A stretch of 64,000 bases of DNA from Cervus elaphus (Eukaryota > Chordata > Mammalia > Artiodactyla > Cervidae). Shown piece by piece: positions 44,740 through 56,044 of the stretch. The translations under genes were made by a program, and so were the position numbers. The stretch lies in contig NC_057835.1 in the NCBI RefSeq assembly GCF_910594005.1, forward strand, positions 44,540,001-44,604,000, written 5' to 3'. The number at the start of each line of letters is the position of its first letter. The first letter of the stretch is position 1. Below the pieces are notes generated by a model, which was not told the origin of the DNA, ran no database searches, and saw only the letters and a program-made list of their open reading frames with translations.

Positions 44740-45930
44740 TATAAATTGTAGTAATTTCTGCCCTTTGAAACATTATCATTTACTAAAGTCCATACATTAG
44801 TCAAATTTCTTAGTTTTTACCTAATTCCCTTCTGTTTCAGGATTTCATTCAAGACATCACACTACATTTAGTTGTCATGTTTCCTTAGGCTCCTCTTGAG
44901 ATTGATGGTTTCTCAGACTCCTTGGTTTGGATGACTTGGACAATTTTGAGTAGTCAGAATTTTGTAGGATGCCCATTATTGGGATTTGTTTGATGCATTT
45001 TTCATAATAAGATTAGAATTATGTGTTTTGGGGAGGAAGACCACAGCGTAGAAGGGTTATTTTGTCAGATCACATCACATGTACATAGTATCAGCATGCA
45101 TTATGCATGCTGAGGTTGATCTTGATCACCTGGCTGAGGTAGTGTTTTCCAGGTTTCTTCATTGTAGAGTTACTCTTTTCCCCCTTTCCTCTTGTACTTT
45201 TTGGAAGGAAGTTTTGGAAGGAAGCTTAGCCCACAACTAAGAAATAGGAAGTTATGCTTAAGATGGAGTATCTACATAAACTATTTGGAATTGTTTTTCA
45301 CTCGAGTTTTTTCTATTCTCATTCATTTATTTATGTATCCAATTATTTACATCAGAATAACTCATGGGTTTTTATTTTGTATTTTGGGTAATCATCTAAT
45401 TCTACTTTATTTGTTGCTCAAATTGCTTTAGTCTTGAACCTTATGAACTCTTTCAATTGGCTTTTGTGCCACTTTGATGTATCCCCATTTGGATGGTTTA
45501 TTTGTTTTTACACTTCCATACCCTATATGATGGTCTAAACTCATCTTATATATTTACTGCCCCAGTCCTAGAATCAGCGATTTCTTCAAAGATAACTAGA
45601 TCTTCTTATTGGAGAATGGTATTAGACACGAAGATCTGGCTTTGGAGTATGCTAATTGTGACTCAAATGTTGTTGCTTCCAAGTCTTCTCAGCTGACAGA
45701 GCAAAGAGATAATATGTATGTATATTAACCATGTATATGCACATATCTATAAATATCTCTCTATATAACTGTATTAAGCTAATATGAATATTAAACTAAA
45801 TATGGATGTATATTGAGGTTTCCAGCTCTAATCTGTTATCACATAGATCATTTTAGCCCCATCTCTTGCTAAATTGCATATCTTTAAATTGCAACTCCAG
45901 CAAAACACTTGACTTTTAGAAGTGAAAAAA
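44740..45930 (-). mobile_element. old L1 LINE 3' UTR
   Basis: Antisense L1M 3' UTR about 1.2 kb long. Landmarks are GGAAGACCACAGCGTAGAAG (45036), TTGATCACCTGGCTGAGGTA (45122), AGTATCTACATAAACTATTT (45267), TTATTGGAGAATGGTATTAG (45606) and TCTCAGCTGACAGAGCAAAG (45688). Frames at 45192-45696 are not genes. Confidence 0.75.
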
Positions 45931-46289
45931 TCAAATTGTAGCAACTTTGGGAACCACGTTATCTAGCAGAATAATTCTTAAAGGGCAAGGTGTGCGTCAT
46001 CAAATTTTAATTTACAGTCAGCAGTGCTTTTTTAACATGAGTAGGTCTCTAGACTTCTGCTTCCGAGAAGTGAAGCAACTCATTTCTCCCAGGTTCTCTC
46101 CCTTGAAACTAAAACCCTGAACATAACAACAAACAAGCAAAGAAAGACACTGAAAGGTGGAAATGAGAAGGCAGAGTTACTAAGGACTTTGGGACTTGGG
46201 GAATGACATGGTGATGAGTCCCTTGTGTTTCCTATTGCTTCCTATACATTCCTATAGAGGGTACTATAGGAGCCTCCAAACCATAACCA

Positions 46290-46346
46290 CAACAGAACAC
46301 ACAAACCGCCAACAGAACACACAAACCACCAACAGAACACACAAAA
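46290..46346. repeat. 20-bp minisatellite, three copies
   Basis: Units CAACAGAACACACAAACCGC (46290), CAACAGAACACACAAACCAC (46310) and a last copy from 46330 diverging into AAAAG. It sits in an unclassified stretch (46020-46440) that could be the 5' part of a retroelement. Confidence 0.9.
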
Positions 46347-46448
46347 AGCTTCAAAAAAAACCCCAAAAAACCTGTTCTCCCAAGCCTAAGTATGCAGAAA
46401 AGGGTTGCGAAAAACAGAAAACTGTTCGGGCAATACACACACCATTCA

Positions 46449-46661
46449 GTGGAGGGTACCTGGTGGTTCAGATGATAATCTGCCTGTAATGTGGGACACC
46501 GGGGTTTGATCCCTGGGTGGGAAAGATCCCCAGGAGAAGGAAATGGCAACCCACTCCAGCCATTTCTTGCCTGGGAAATCCCATGGACAGAGGAGCCTGG
46601 CGGGCTCTAGTCCATGGGGTCACAAAGCAGACATGATTGAGCGACTAACACTTTCACTTTT
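46449..46661 (+). mobile_element. Bov-tA SINE with target duplication
   Basis: Sense copy with GGTGGTTCAGATGATAATCT head. Direct repeats CACACCATTCA (46438-46448) and CACACTATTCA (46662-46672) differ at one base. Confidence 0.92.
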
Positions 46662-46784
46662 CACACTATTCAAGCCAAATGCCATTTCCTACGTCCTGTG
46701 GTTTTGGCTAGGCCAAGTGAGGCTATGATCTTCCACGCCACCCCACTCCTGCCCTCCAGAAAAGGCAGCACTCTGATTCCCCAC

Positions 46785-46880
46785 CAGGTTTGCAACCCAC
46801 TCTAGTATTCTTGCTGGAAAAATCCCATGGACAGAGGAGCTAGTCAGACACAACTGAGTGACAAAGCATGCACACACGCC
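46785..46880 (+). mobile_element. Bov-tA body fragment
   Basis: TTTGCAACCCACTCTAGTAT runs to ACTGAGTGACAAAGCATG with an internal deletion that removes the CTACAGTCC segment. It abuts the L1 that follows. Confidence 0.82.
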
Positions 46881-47142
46881 TCCATAGTGTATATGTCAAT
46901 TCCAATCACCCTCCCTCTTCCACTTGGTATCCATAACTTTTTCTCTATGTCTGTGTCTGTATTTCTGCTTTGCAAATGGATCATCTATACCATTTTTCTA
47001 GATTCCATATACATGCATTAATATATGATATTTGTTTTTCTTTTTCTGATGCACTTTACTCTGTATGACAGTCTGTAGGTCCATACACATCTCTGCAAAT
47101 GACCCAATTTTTTCTATTTTATGGCCGAGTAATAGCCTACTG

Positions 47143-47360
47143 GGGGTTCCCAGGTGGCGCTAGTGGCAAAGAATTTCCCTGCCAGTTCAGGAGACATAAG
47201 AGACAAGGATTTTGATCCCTGGGTTAGGAAGACCGCCTGGAGGAGGGCATGGCAACCCACTCCAGTATTCTTACCTAGAGAATCCTGCAGAGAGAGGAGC
47301 CTGGAGAGTTACCATCCATAGGGTCGCAAGAAACTGAACATGACTGAAGCATCTTAGCAT
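47143..47360 (+). mobile_element. Bov-tA SINE inside L1
   Basis: Sense copy of the subgroup with CAGGTGGCGCTAGTGGCAAA head and GACATAAGAGACAAGG insertion, ending in TGAAGCATCTTAGCATC. Confidence 0.9.
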
Positions 47361-47797
47361 CAGTTCAGTTCAGTTTCTCAGTTGTGTCTGACTCTTTGCG
47401 ACCCCATCGACTGAAGCATAACAGGCTTCCCTGTCCATCACCAACTCCTGGAGCTTGCTCAAACTCATGTCATCGAGTCGGTGATGCCATCCAACTGTCT
47501 CATCCTCTGTCGTCCCCTTCTCCTCCTGCCCTCAATCTTTCCCAGCATCTGGGTCTTTTCTAGTGAGGCAGTTCTTTGCATCAGGTGGCCAGAGTATTGG
47601 AGTTTCAGCTTCAGCATCAGTTCTTCCAATAAATATTCAGGACTGATTTCCTTTAAGATTGACTGGTTTGATCTCTTTGCAGTCCAAGGGAATCTCAACA
47701 GTCTTCTCCAACACCACAGTTCTAAAGCATCAATTCTTTGACACTCAGCTTTCTTTATAGTCCAGCTCTCACATCCTTACATGACTACTGGGAAATA
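47361..47797 (-). mobile_element. BovB LINE 3' end inside L1
   Basis: Antisense BovB from AGTTCAGTTCAGTTTCTCAG through GAGTCGGTGATGCCATCCAA to CAGCTCTCACATCCTTACAT. About 440 bp, the longest of the truncated antisense BovB copies here. The open frames at 47465-47741 come from ORF2 and its antisense. Confidence 0.92.
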
Positions 47798-48305
47798 GTG
47801 TGTGTGCAACTTAGCATGCACACACACTATTCCATTGTGTGTATGTATGTGTGTTTGTACATACATCTTCTTTATCCATTCCTCTTTTGATGGATATTTA
47901 GCTTGCTTCCATGTCCTGGCTATTATAAATAGTGCTGCAATGAACACTGGGGTATATGTGTCTTTTAGAATTGTGATTTTTCTCAGGGTTTATGCCCAGT
48001 TTTCTGGATCATATGGTAGTTTTATTTTTAACTTTTAAGGTACCTCCATACTGTTCTCCATAGTGGTCCTATCAATTTACATTCCTACCAACAGTGTAAG
48101 TATACTTATCTTTTGATAGCCAGGATTATTATCACCCTTCTCCAGCAATCCAGCCACAGTAGTTCCAGAATGATCTTTCTAAACCTAAAATAAGCAAATT
48201 TATCTTATGAAAATACCTGATTGTGTTGTGGAACTTTTCTCTCTTCTCTTCTAAGTTTTCAACTAAAATCCTTCAGTGGATTCCCGTATCCTTGGGAAAA
48301 AAATC

Positions 48306-48895
48306 TCACAACCTAACTCTTTTTGTCCGTTGGGCTGCTATAAGAATACACTACAGGTTGGGTGGCTCGTAAACAACAGACATTTTTTTCTTGCAGTTCT
48401 GGAGACTGGAAGTGCAAGAACAGGGTGCCAGTATGGTCAGATGAGGCTTCCCTGGTGGCTCAGTGGTAAAAAAATTACCTGCAATGCAGGAACAGTAGGA
48501 GACATGGCTTAGGTCTCTGGGCCGGGAAGATCCCCTGGAGGAGGGCATGGCAACCCACTCTAGTATTCTTGCCTGGAGAATCCCATGGACAGAGGAGCCT
48601 AGTGGGCTGCAGCCCTTAGGGTCACAAAGAGTTGGACACGACTGAAGTGACTTCGCACTCATGCATGGAATGTCAGATGAGGGCCTTCTTCTGAGTCAGA
48701 CTTATTGTATTTTCACATGGCAGAAGAGGCTAGGAAGCTCTGTGGTGTCTTTTTGTTTGTAGGAACACTAATACCATTCCTGATGGCTGTGCCCTTATGA
48801 TCTAATCTTTCTCAAAGACCCCACCTACAATGGGAAATTAATATTTCAGCATATGAATTTGGAGGGGCACACAGAGATTCGACCGTAGCACTTAC
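48306..48895 (-). mobile_element. MLT1-type MaLR LTR, split by a SINE
   Basis: GGTTGGGTGGCTCGTAAACA then TTGCAGTTCTGGAGACTGGA on the left and TTTCAGCATATGAATTTGGA on the right are antisense landmarks of the MLT1/MaLR LTR group. It has no internal genes and is interrupted by the Bov-tA at 48447-48671. Confidence 0.72.
48447..48671 (+). mobile_element. Bov-tA SINE inside the LTR
   Basis: Complete sense copy. A perfect 11-bp direct repeat, GTCAGATGAGG, at 48436-48446 and 48672-48682 gives the target-site duplication. It is the innermost, and therefore youngest, layer of this nest. Confidence 0.94.
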
Positions 48896-49539
48896 TATAC
48901 CTGCATGGACCATTCATGATATTACTTCTGACACCCTCTCCATTATCTTCATTTCTTATACTCCAATGAGCATTTCTTATATTGATTATAAATGGATCTC
49001 CTTTCTGCTCTGATTCTTAACCATTCATTTTCTTGCAACTGTGAATTTATCTTCTCTTTTCCTTAAAAATGCACCCCTCCTTCCTGTTACATATCCGTTT
49101 CCATTGACTTCTATAGGAAGCCCTGCTGATACTTCCCATATACTGTCCACAGCAAGAATTAAGATGTTACTGTGTCTTCCTATAGCATTCTGTAATAATT
49201 TTTACTGTAATTATGAATTTTATTTGGATGTCACATTACATTTAATTCTAGATGGCAAGATCATGATTTTAGTAACAGTAACACTAGTGTTAGCTTAACC
49301 CATGATATACTCTAGCTGTTCAATAAATGTTTGTTGAATGAGTGAATGAATGAATGCATGAATCATCAGCTTGAAATCTTAATCATTTTACCTTTTAAAA
49401 ATCTGTTCAAAGACATAATTTTTCAAAAAATTAAGGACTTAGGATCCTAAACTTCATTTGATAGAGGAAATTTTTACTGACACATCATGTTTAAATACCT
49501 CTAGGTAAAACCATTAACCCAGGAATTTAAGGTTATCCA

Positions 49540-50040
49540 TTTAGACTCACAAGCCAGTAACTAATACCTCCTGCCCCCACTGTATCAGATGGTATCAGTG
49601 CTCACCTCATATCTCCCAGCCTCATCATTCCAGTATATACTGATAGAATCATCTAACATCTGCAAGTAGCCACTCTAGGACAGGTCAGAAGTGTACAGGA
49701 GTTAATATATCTGGGTGTAGCTCTCAACCAAGGACAGAGGGGGACTGGAAGATAAGTACTTCAAGTTTCTCACCCCATCTTGGAATAACTCTGAGATGTG
49801 TTCTATAGTGTTTTAGAGAACTCCCCTGGAGGCCTGACAGCAGTTTCCTGCAGAAGAAATCTGTTCAGTAATGTACCTCTATTGATTTCTTTCCATATCT
49901 CTGCTCTCAAATCCCACTCCACTTCTGAGTTTTCTGGAAGAACCTCCCAGATGAACAGTTGGCATTCAAATTCTTGCCTCAGGTTCTACTTCTAGGGAAA
50001 TTCAATTTGTAGCATCCTACCAATCCAGTGCTCCTTACAG
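49540..50040. other. unclassified, possibly an old LTR or LINE
   Basis: The texture (CCTCAGGTTCTACTTCTAGG, TTTTCTGGAAGAACCTCCCA) resembles old interspersed repeats but I cannot assign a family. No supported gene. Confidence 0.25.
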
Positions 50041-50817
50041 AGCCATCACTGCTGCAAGTATGAAGGCTTGGCTCATTTTGTGTCACTCCACCTGCATCCT
50101 AATACTTTTAAACAGATTGGCAAGAGCATGACCTTGAAGAGAAAAATAGTTTATATGAGAATGGCCAGTGGATAAAGGAAAGGAGAGACAGTGCCATTTG
50201 TTTTCCATTGATGATAGTATGAAATTTATAGACAGATGGTCTAACAGGTGTGACTATAGTTTGAGGACACTGCCCCCTTGGTTGCTAAGGAAACTGCTAT
50301 TATTATTATGGAAACACAGTCTCACAACGTTATTGCTTCACTTGATGTAGCCTGTTTCTTAACTCTAGTATCTTTCTAAATCACTGAATAGCAGCCAACA
50401 GATTCATTCTCTTCCCACGACTTCATCACAAAGAGACACACATGTGCGCATACACATACACACGCACACTTTTGTGTATGCCAGTGCTAGAAAAGACAAG
50501 CTCATGGTGCATGTATGCAATGGATACTGTAAATTACAGGTCTCCAGGAAATACTGTTCTACAGGTTTCTATGTTTATTTTATGAATAATTAAGTTTAGT
50601 AAAATTAATAATTTCCTAAAGATCTTGATGAAAACTGAAGAAAGAAAATTCTAAAGAAAAAAACTTAGAAACCTGCCTTTTGCCCTCACTTTGTGCCTTA
50701 ATGAACAAAAGGTAACAGGGACTTTTTCTGAAGTCTTTGTTTGGGTTGAAGACACAAGAGGCAACCGGTACTCTTATCATAATATGTGAAGTTTGTGAGT
50801 ATGTAAACTTTTTCATC
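50041..50817. other. unique DNA, nothing recognised
   Basis: Apart from an imperfect CA-rich run at 50436-50472, no repeat or gene could be supported. Confidence 0.4.
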
Positions 50818-50867
50818 TCCTGCCCTGGCAGGTTCTTTACCGCTAGGGCCACCTGGGAAGCCCGTGC
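50818..50867 (-). mobile_element. Bov-tA head fragment, 50 bp
   Basis: CTCCTGCCCTGGCAGGTTCT then GCCACCTGGGAAGCCC is the outermost tRNA-like head only, with the body missing. No clear target duplication was seen. Confidence 0.8.
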
Positions 50868-50996
50868 AAACTTAGAAAGCATGAATTTTTTGAAAGCTAT
50901 TATAGTGTTTAGAAGCTGTATGCTTTGGATGTTTACTTAAAACTGAAAAATGAGGTCTATATATACAAATAATTTCTCTTTCTGTATCCATTTCAG

Positions 50997-51125
50997 TTTC
51001 CTGAGTTTCTGGGAAGGCCTGGTGTCTCCAAAGGAACAGTTTATAGTAGAAGCGTGGAGGTCTGATTCAAGAAAAAATAATCCAGGATAAGCCAATGAAT
51101 TGAGGACAAGAAGGTTTCCAATCAG
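50997..51125 (+). other. candidate non-coding exon
   Basis: A long pyrimidine tract (TTTCTCTTTCTGTATCC) ending in TTTCAG at 50991-50996 resembles an acceptor, and CAG|GTAGGA at 51123-51131 a donor. The 129 bp between contain stops in all three frames, so if spliced it would be a non-coding or terminal exon. No repeat was recognised in it. Confidence 0.25.
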
Positions 51126-51699
51126 GTAGGAACACTTAATCTCACACAATCACCTTAAATAAAATGTGCTGTTACCTGGATACGACACAACTGCTTGGAA
51201 AAGATGGATTTATAACCTACTCTACAAGGAAACTATCCCCAGTTCCCTTGGAGGTTGTGGTGTTTATCAGAGTACCGTGGGGGGAAATGAGTACAATAAC
51301 AGTATGATGCATTTTTCCATTTTTAGCTCATTGTTGACAAGTACACTTGGTGATCTTGGTGCCTGTGATTTAGTCCCATGAGCTTAGGTATGTGGAATAG
51401 CAGTTAACCCTTTTTAGTATTTTCTCCCAAGACAAATCATTTTTATAGGTTGTTTCCATGATCTTCTAGTTGCTTATCACAATTAAGCATCAAGTCTCCT
51501 AAATGAGGTATAGTTCCAGTCATTCTGAAATTAGCTTGGTTCTTATTGGGACACATCTTGGTCTTGGCACAAAGTGAGTTCACATAAGGAATTGCAAGGA
51601 GGAGAATGGGACATGGGAAAGAGGAGTTCATTGTTTCCTGTGCACGTCAGAACTCCTCTGACAATTGTATTTTCATTAGCAATGTCAACTTAAAAAATA

Positions 51700-52195
51700 T
51701 TCACAACCTAAAGGTTGAGAGTTATGTTTTATTTGGTGGGAATTTTTAGGACTTCAAGATCAGGAGGCAGCATCTCAAGTAACCCTGAGAGAACTGCTCC
51801 AAGGAGGTGAGACGGGGAGCTAGGTTTTATAGAAGTTTTGCAACAAAAGGCAGGTAGACCGAACATCAGAAGATCATTGTTAATTAAAGAAAAATCAGAT
51901 ATTTCAAGTTAAGTAGCTTAGCACTTTTCTATGTATGGGAGGATGCAAGAGTCTGGGCTCATTGAAATCATTCCTTCGATATGCACCTCAGCTATATGGA
52001 ACCAGTATCCTGTGTTTTCATATCTTGAGCTGCTTCAGGGCTGACCATAGAGAGTGGCTGCAGTCTGATCTCTGCTAGATGGTAGATAGTCTTTCTTTCC
52101 TGAGTTCCCTCAGGGCTCACCAGTTTACCATCAGTGATGCCTGCAATCACTGATGACTGTCACATCCTTTGTCTACTGATATGCAAGAAATTTTC
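51700..52195 (-). mobile_element. retroviral LTR-like copy A
   Basis: Starts near CAACCTAAAGGTTGAGAGTT and runs to about CATCCTTTGTCTACTGATAT. On the minus strand CCAAATAAAACATAACTC near the end supplies AATAAA, a polyadenylation-signal-like site, as expected near the end of R. It matches copy B at 52.67 kb in the same orientation. Family not resolved. Confidence 0.6.
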
Positions 52196-52671
52196 CATTT
52201 TTCAGAGTTTGTGATAAAACCTTACAGTAAAAGGAATAATGAAGATGTCCTATTATATGGCTGGACAAAAGATAGTAGTGACATCAAAATCAGGGCCTAT
52301 CTGTCTCATCTGCAGTTATAGAGTCAGTGTTTAGCTGAGTATATATGACTCCTTATCTGTATTCAATAAGAAAAGCATGATGAATGACTTAAGGATGAAT
52401 TAATGAATGAAAAAAAGTTAATATAGTAGAAGCTGTGTTTTATCTTTGCATTTTCTTGTGAAACCTCGCAATTCTAAGAATAATTTTAAGACCAATACAG
52501 ACCTCATATTTGTCACGGTCTATGACAGAAGTATCCAGAGATGAAAGCCTGGTTCTCAGATACTGATAAAGTTAACAATCTATCAAGTTTAATAATTTAC
52601 AATTCATCCCATTACATTTAGGCATTTACCTACATGAGCCATATAATTAAATGTTGACTGGAAAAAAAATG
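52196..52671. other. stretch between the two LTR-like copies
   Basis: About 475 bp with no recognisable retroviral gene remnant. It could be a collapsed internal region or plain flanking DNA. Confidence 0.35.
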
Positions 52672-53160
52672 CCCAACCTAAAAGTTGAGAATTCTGTTTT
52701 ATTCAGCAGACATATTGAAGACTTAAGTCTTAAGATTTAAGACTTAAGTCAGGAGACAGGTTCTCAGGTAGCTCTGAAGGACTGCTCTGAAGAGTTAAGG
52801 GAGGAGCCAGGATATTTAGGACATTTTGCAAAAAAAACAGGCAGTCAGAACATCAAAAGATCACTGCTAACTAAAGAAACTAGACATCTCAAGTTAATGA
52901 ATTTAGCACCTCTCAATATCTGGTAAGATGCAAGAATCTGGGCTCATTTGGAATCATTCCATTGTATGCACTTTAAATATCTAGGGCCAGTATTCTGTTT
53001 TTTCTATCTTGAGGTCCCCCCCTGGTGCAGCTTTGGGGGTGGCAGTAGTGGCTGACGGCTTGATGACTATAACATCCTTTGTTACTGATATGACAGGAGA
53101 TATCTTTGTCCACATAAATGACTTGAATATGGATAGCACGTCCCTGGATGTGCAAAACAT
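52672..53160 (-). mobile_element. retroviral LTR-like copy B
   Basis: Begins CCAACCTAAAAGTTGAGAAT and shares with copy A the ordered blocks CTCTGAAGGACTGCTCTGAA, GATGCAAGAATCTGGGCTCA and CATCCTTTGTTACTGATATG. The two differ by substitutions and indels throughout. Confidence 0.6.
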
Positions 53161-53969
53161 GATTCTTGGAGCATTTTTATGAAGTTAAGGGCAAATTCAG
53201 AATCATTAGCAGCTAAAATTGCTCTTTATACATCTCCACAGGTAGGTAGTCAACTGCTGTTCCTAGCTTCTTTATTCCCAAGGGATAACAAAAAGCCATG
53301 TAATTCAAGAAAAAAATGTAAAATTTAGCACCATGCCATTTCCACAAAACCAAACACACAGATATACAGATATACACACACAGATACACAAACTCTCTCA
53401 GATATGAAGTAATAACCTAAAATAGGACCCTGGAACTCAATTGCAGAATAGCTGATGTACTCATATTTGATGATTTTCTTTGATTAATGTTTGCTATTTA
53501 TATAGATTTATATTAATAACATTCAGAGTTGCTATATGGAAAAATAACTTTGTGCCAGTATTGTCTTTGTCTGTGTTATCAATAATGTATGAGATTGCCT
53601 CCTCTGCTCCATCCTTTTCCTGTAATATCTTATGGGCAGGAGATGTAGTTATCAGTTGTTTTTAAAATTTCTAGATAGCCAAAAGACTAATATCATTTAA
53701 ATAAAGAAGGCAAATTATCCCAAAGTAGGTGGCTTCATTATGGAACATAAAGTCCTCATAGTAAAGGGGAAGAACTTCATAGCTAAAAGGCTTCAGTTGC
53801 AGAAGATTTGTGAGTAAATATGTATGTTGTTTCAAAGTGGACTTTCTTTTCTATAATTAATGTCTGGGACTTATCTTTGGTACTAATGGATTTTGATTTT
53901 AAAGTATTATTAGGTAATATACCAAAGGATATATTAAATTGGATGTAACTTATGAGAAATTATAAAATA
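53161..53969. other. unique DNA with a small CA/GATA simple repeat
   Basis: An imperfect ACAGATATACAC repeat lies at 53350-53392. Nothing else was recognised. Confidence 0.4.
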
Positions 53970-54242
53970 AACTCCTTCAAACACACCACCAAAATTAAGA
54001 ACTAGAATCAAAATTGTTGAATATTCTCTCTGTTCTCTACCCTGGTTTCACCTTCCTTTCACCAAAGAAATCACTCTCATCTTGGCTTTCTGTTCAGCAT
54101 TCATTTAATCTTTATGTGATTTTGCTTGTTATTGAAATTTATAAAATGGATATCATACTTTAGTCTTCTGTGCTTGCTTCTTTACTCAACATCATGTTTC
54201 TAAGGTTCGTACATTTTGTTTTAACTCATGTTCATTCATTTT

Positions 54243-54306
54243 ACTGGAGAAGGGAATGGCAACCCACTCCAGTATTCTTACCTGGAGAATCACATGGGCA
54301 GAGGAG
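54243..54306 (+). mobile_element. Bov-tA internal fragment inside L1
   Basis: CTGGAGAAGGGAATGGCAAC through CCAGTATTCTTACCTGGAGA to GGGCAGAGGAG is the middle of the SINE. Both ends are missing. Confidence 0.85.
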
Positions 54307-54611
54307 AAAATTCCATATTGTATAAACATAAGAAAATATATTTATTAGTCTATTAATGATATTGAGGCCTATTATGAACAGTACTTCCATGAACATCTAT
54401 TTTAATGTTTCCTGGTACACATGTGCAAGATTTTATTTAACATAAGTAAAAGAGCATACCACTAAGAGTAGAATTGCTGAAAATTCAAATATTCAACTTT
54501 AAAATATTATGCCAAATGTTTTCCAAAGCTATACAGTCTGTTTTTAGTCCTTCTGTTCTATAGCTTCACCAGTAAGAATGGACAATCTAGGCAGTATACA
54601 TTCTCTTCCAG

Positions 54612-54895
54612 TTTTTGTATTAGTCTGCTCGGTTTCCCCCAAAAATTTATACCACAGACTTAATGGCTTAAAAAAAGAGAGATTTATCTTCTCCCAGTTC
54701 TGGAGGCTGGAATTCCAGGATCAAGGTGTTGGCAGTTTGGTGTCTTTCTGAGGTCTCTTTCCTTGAGTTGCAGATGGCCACTGCCTTCCGGCTGGGTCTT
54801 CACATGTCCTTTTCCCTGTGGTTGTGCATCTTTGGTGTCTCTTCCTCTTCTTATGACACTGGTCATATTAGGTTGAGAATCCTTCATTTGTTTAA
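54612..54895 (-). mobile_element. MLT1-type MaLR LTR inside L1
   Basis: GTATTAGTCTGCTCGGTTTC, CCCAGTTCTGGAGGCTGGAA, GATCAAGGTGTTGGCAG and TTATGACACTGGTCATATTA are antisense MLT1-group landmarks in the expected order. Confidence 0.75.
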
Positions 54896-54994
54896 ACAGT
54901 TGCCTGTGTTTCCTTTCCTGTGAAATTCCAGAAAATATCTTTTCTCCATTATTCTGTTGTTTATCTTTTTCTTACTTATTTCTTATTGTTCTTT

Positions 54995-55202
54995 GTGCTT
55001 AGTCATTCAGTCTTGTCCGACTCCAAGACCCTATGAACTGTAGCCTGCCAGGCTTCTCTGTGCATGGGGATTCTCCAGGCAAGAATCCTAGAGTGGGTTG
55101 CCATGCCCTCCTCCAGGGGATCTTCCCAACCCAAGGGGTGAACCCGGGTCTCTTGCATTGCAGGCAGATTCCTTACCAGCTGAGCCACCAGGGAAGCCCT
55201 GA
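54995..55202 (-). mobile_element. Bov-tA SINE inside L1
   Basis: Complete antisense copy from GTGCTTAGTCATTCAGTCTT to GAGCCACCAGGGAAGCCC. An 11-bp direct repeat, TATTGTTCTTT, at 54984-54994 and 55203-55213 marks the insertion. Confidence 0.94.
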
Positions 55203-56044
55203 TATTGTTCTTTAAATGCAAGCAAATAATCCTTTGTCAGCTATATCTGACACAAATAAGTTATGTCTTGCCTTCTTACTTTTTTAATGTTATCTGGTGA
55301 TAAATAGCAGCTTTAAATTTTAATGAAATCAAATTTATCTTTTAGCCTAGTGCCTTTTTGTCTTACTTAAAATATGCTCTCCTAGCTTGATGCTACACAG
55401 ATATAGTAGATTTTCTTCTGAAAGTTCTAGTGTATCTGTGTTCTATATTCAAGTCATTAATGTATCTAGAATTGACTTGTGTATATATTTCCCAATTTCT
55501 TTGTTTTCTTATGAATACTTTAGTTTTCCAGGATCACTTTGGAATGATTTTTTTTTAGGTGTGTCTGAGCCATTCTTGAACATTTGGCCATTCATATGAA
55601 TTTCAGAATTAGCTGGTATGCAAAACCTCTGTTAAATATTTTTATTGTAAATATACTGAATGTTTAAGTGAAGTTGGGGAAATTTTACATCATTATGATG
55701 GTCTCTTTATCCATAAATAAAATGTATTTCTTCATTTAATTATGTTTCAATGAGGGTTTGTCATTTTATCCATAAATGTCTCACACATCTTTATTTAGAT
55801 TTATTCCTAGGCAACTTTTTTTCTATTTTAAAGAATTGCTAAGCTCTTTCTTTTTGCTGGATTAGAGAATCCTGTAGGTTTTTGTATCTTGAGCTTACAT
55901 CTGTCCATCTTGCTAATATTGCTTCTTAGTAAGAGAGAGAAGTTTCTTAGCAAAAGGAATAAATGTAAAATTAAATAAAAATGTTATGGGTCAGCTCTGG
56001 TCAATAATAGAACTCTCTGTGATAATGGAAATGTTCTTGTACTC

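Larger units (their letters stand above)
46880..48105 (-). mobile_element. L1 LINE 3' part, split by two insertions
   Basis: Left piece 46880-47142: CTCTATGTCTGTGTCTGTAT, ATTCCATATACATGCATTAA and TATGGCCGAGTAATAGCC. Right piece 47828-48105 resumes with ACTATTCCATTGTGTGTATG, CTTCTTTATCCATTCCTCTT and GAACACTGGGGTATATGTGT. The two pieces abut in an intact L1; a Bov-tA and a BovB now separate them. Confidence 0.87.
48110..49365 (-). mobile_element. L2 LINE, split by an LTR
   Basis: Left piece 48110-48305 has TCCAGAATGATCTTTCTAAA and AATCCTTCAGTGGATTCCC; right piece about 48900-49365 ends in GTTCAATAAATGTTTGTTGA and GAATGAAT units. They fit one antisense L2 interrupted by the MaLR LTR. Confidence 0.72.
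53970..55925 (-). mobile_element. old L1 LINE (ORF2 3' half), cut by three insertions
   Basis: Antisense L1M. Pieces are 53970-54242 and 54307-54611 (GGTACACATGTGCAAGATTT, AATGTTTTCCAAAGC), 54896-54994, and 55203-55925 (GCTTTAAATTTTAATGAAAT, CATATGAATTTCAGAATTAG). Interruptions are a Bov-tA scrap, an MLT1 LTR and a full Bov-tA. ORF2 frames are destroyed. Confidence 0.8.

Noticed and set aside
46290..46346. Second array-like 20-bp repeat
   Set aside because: Units are directly adjacent with no spacers; a minisatellite.
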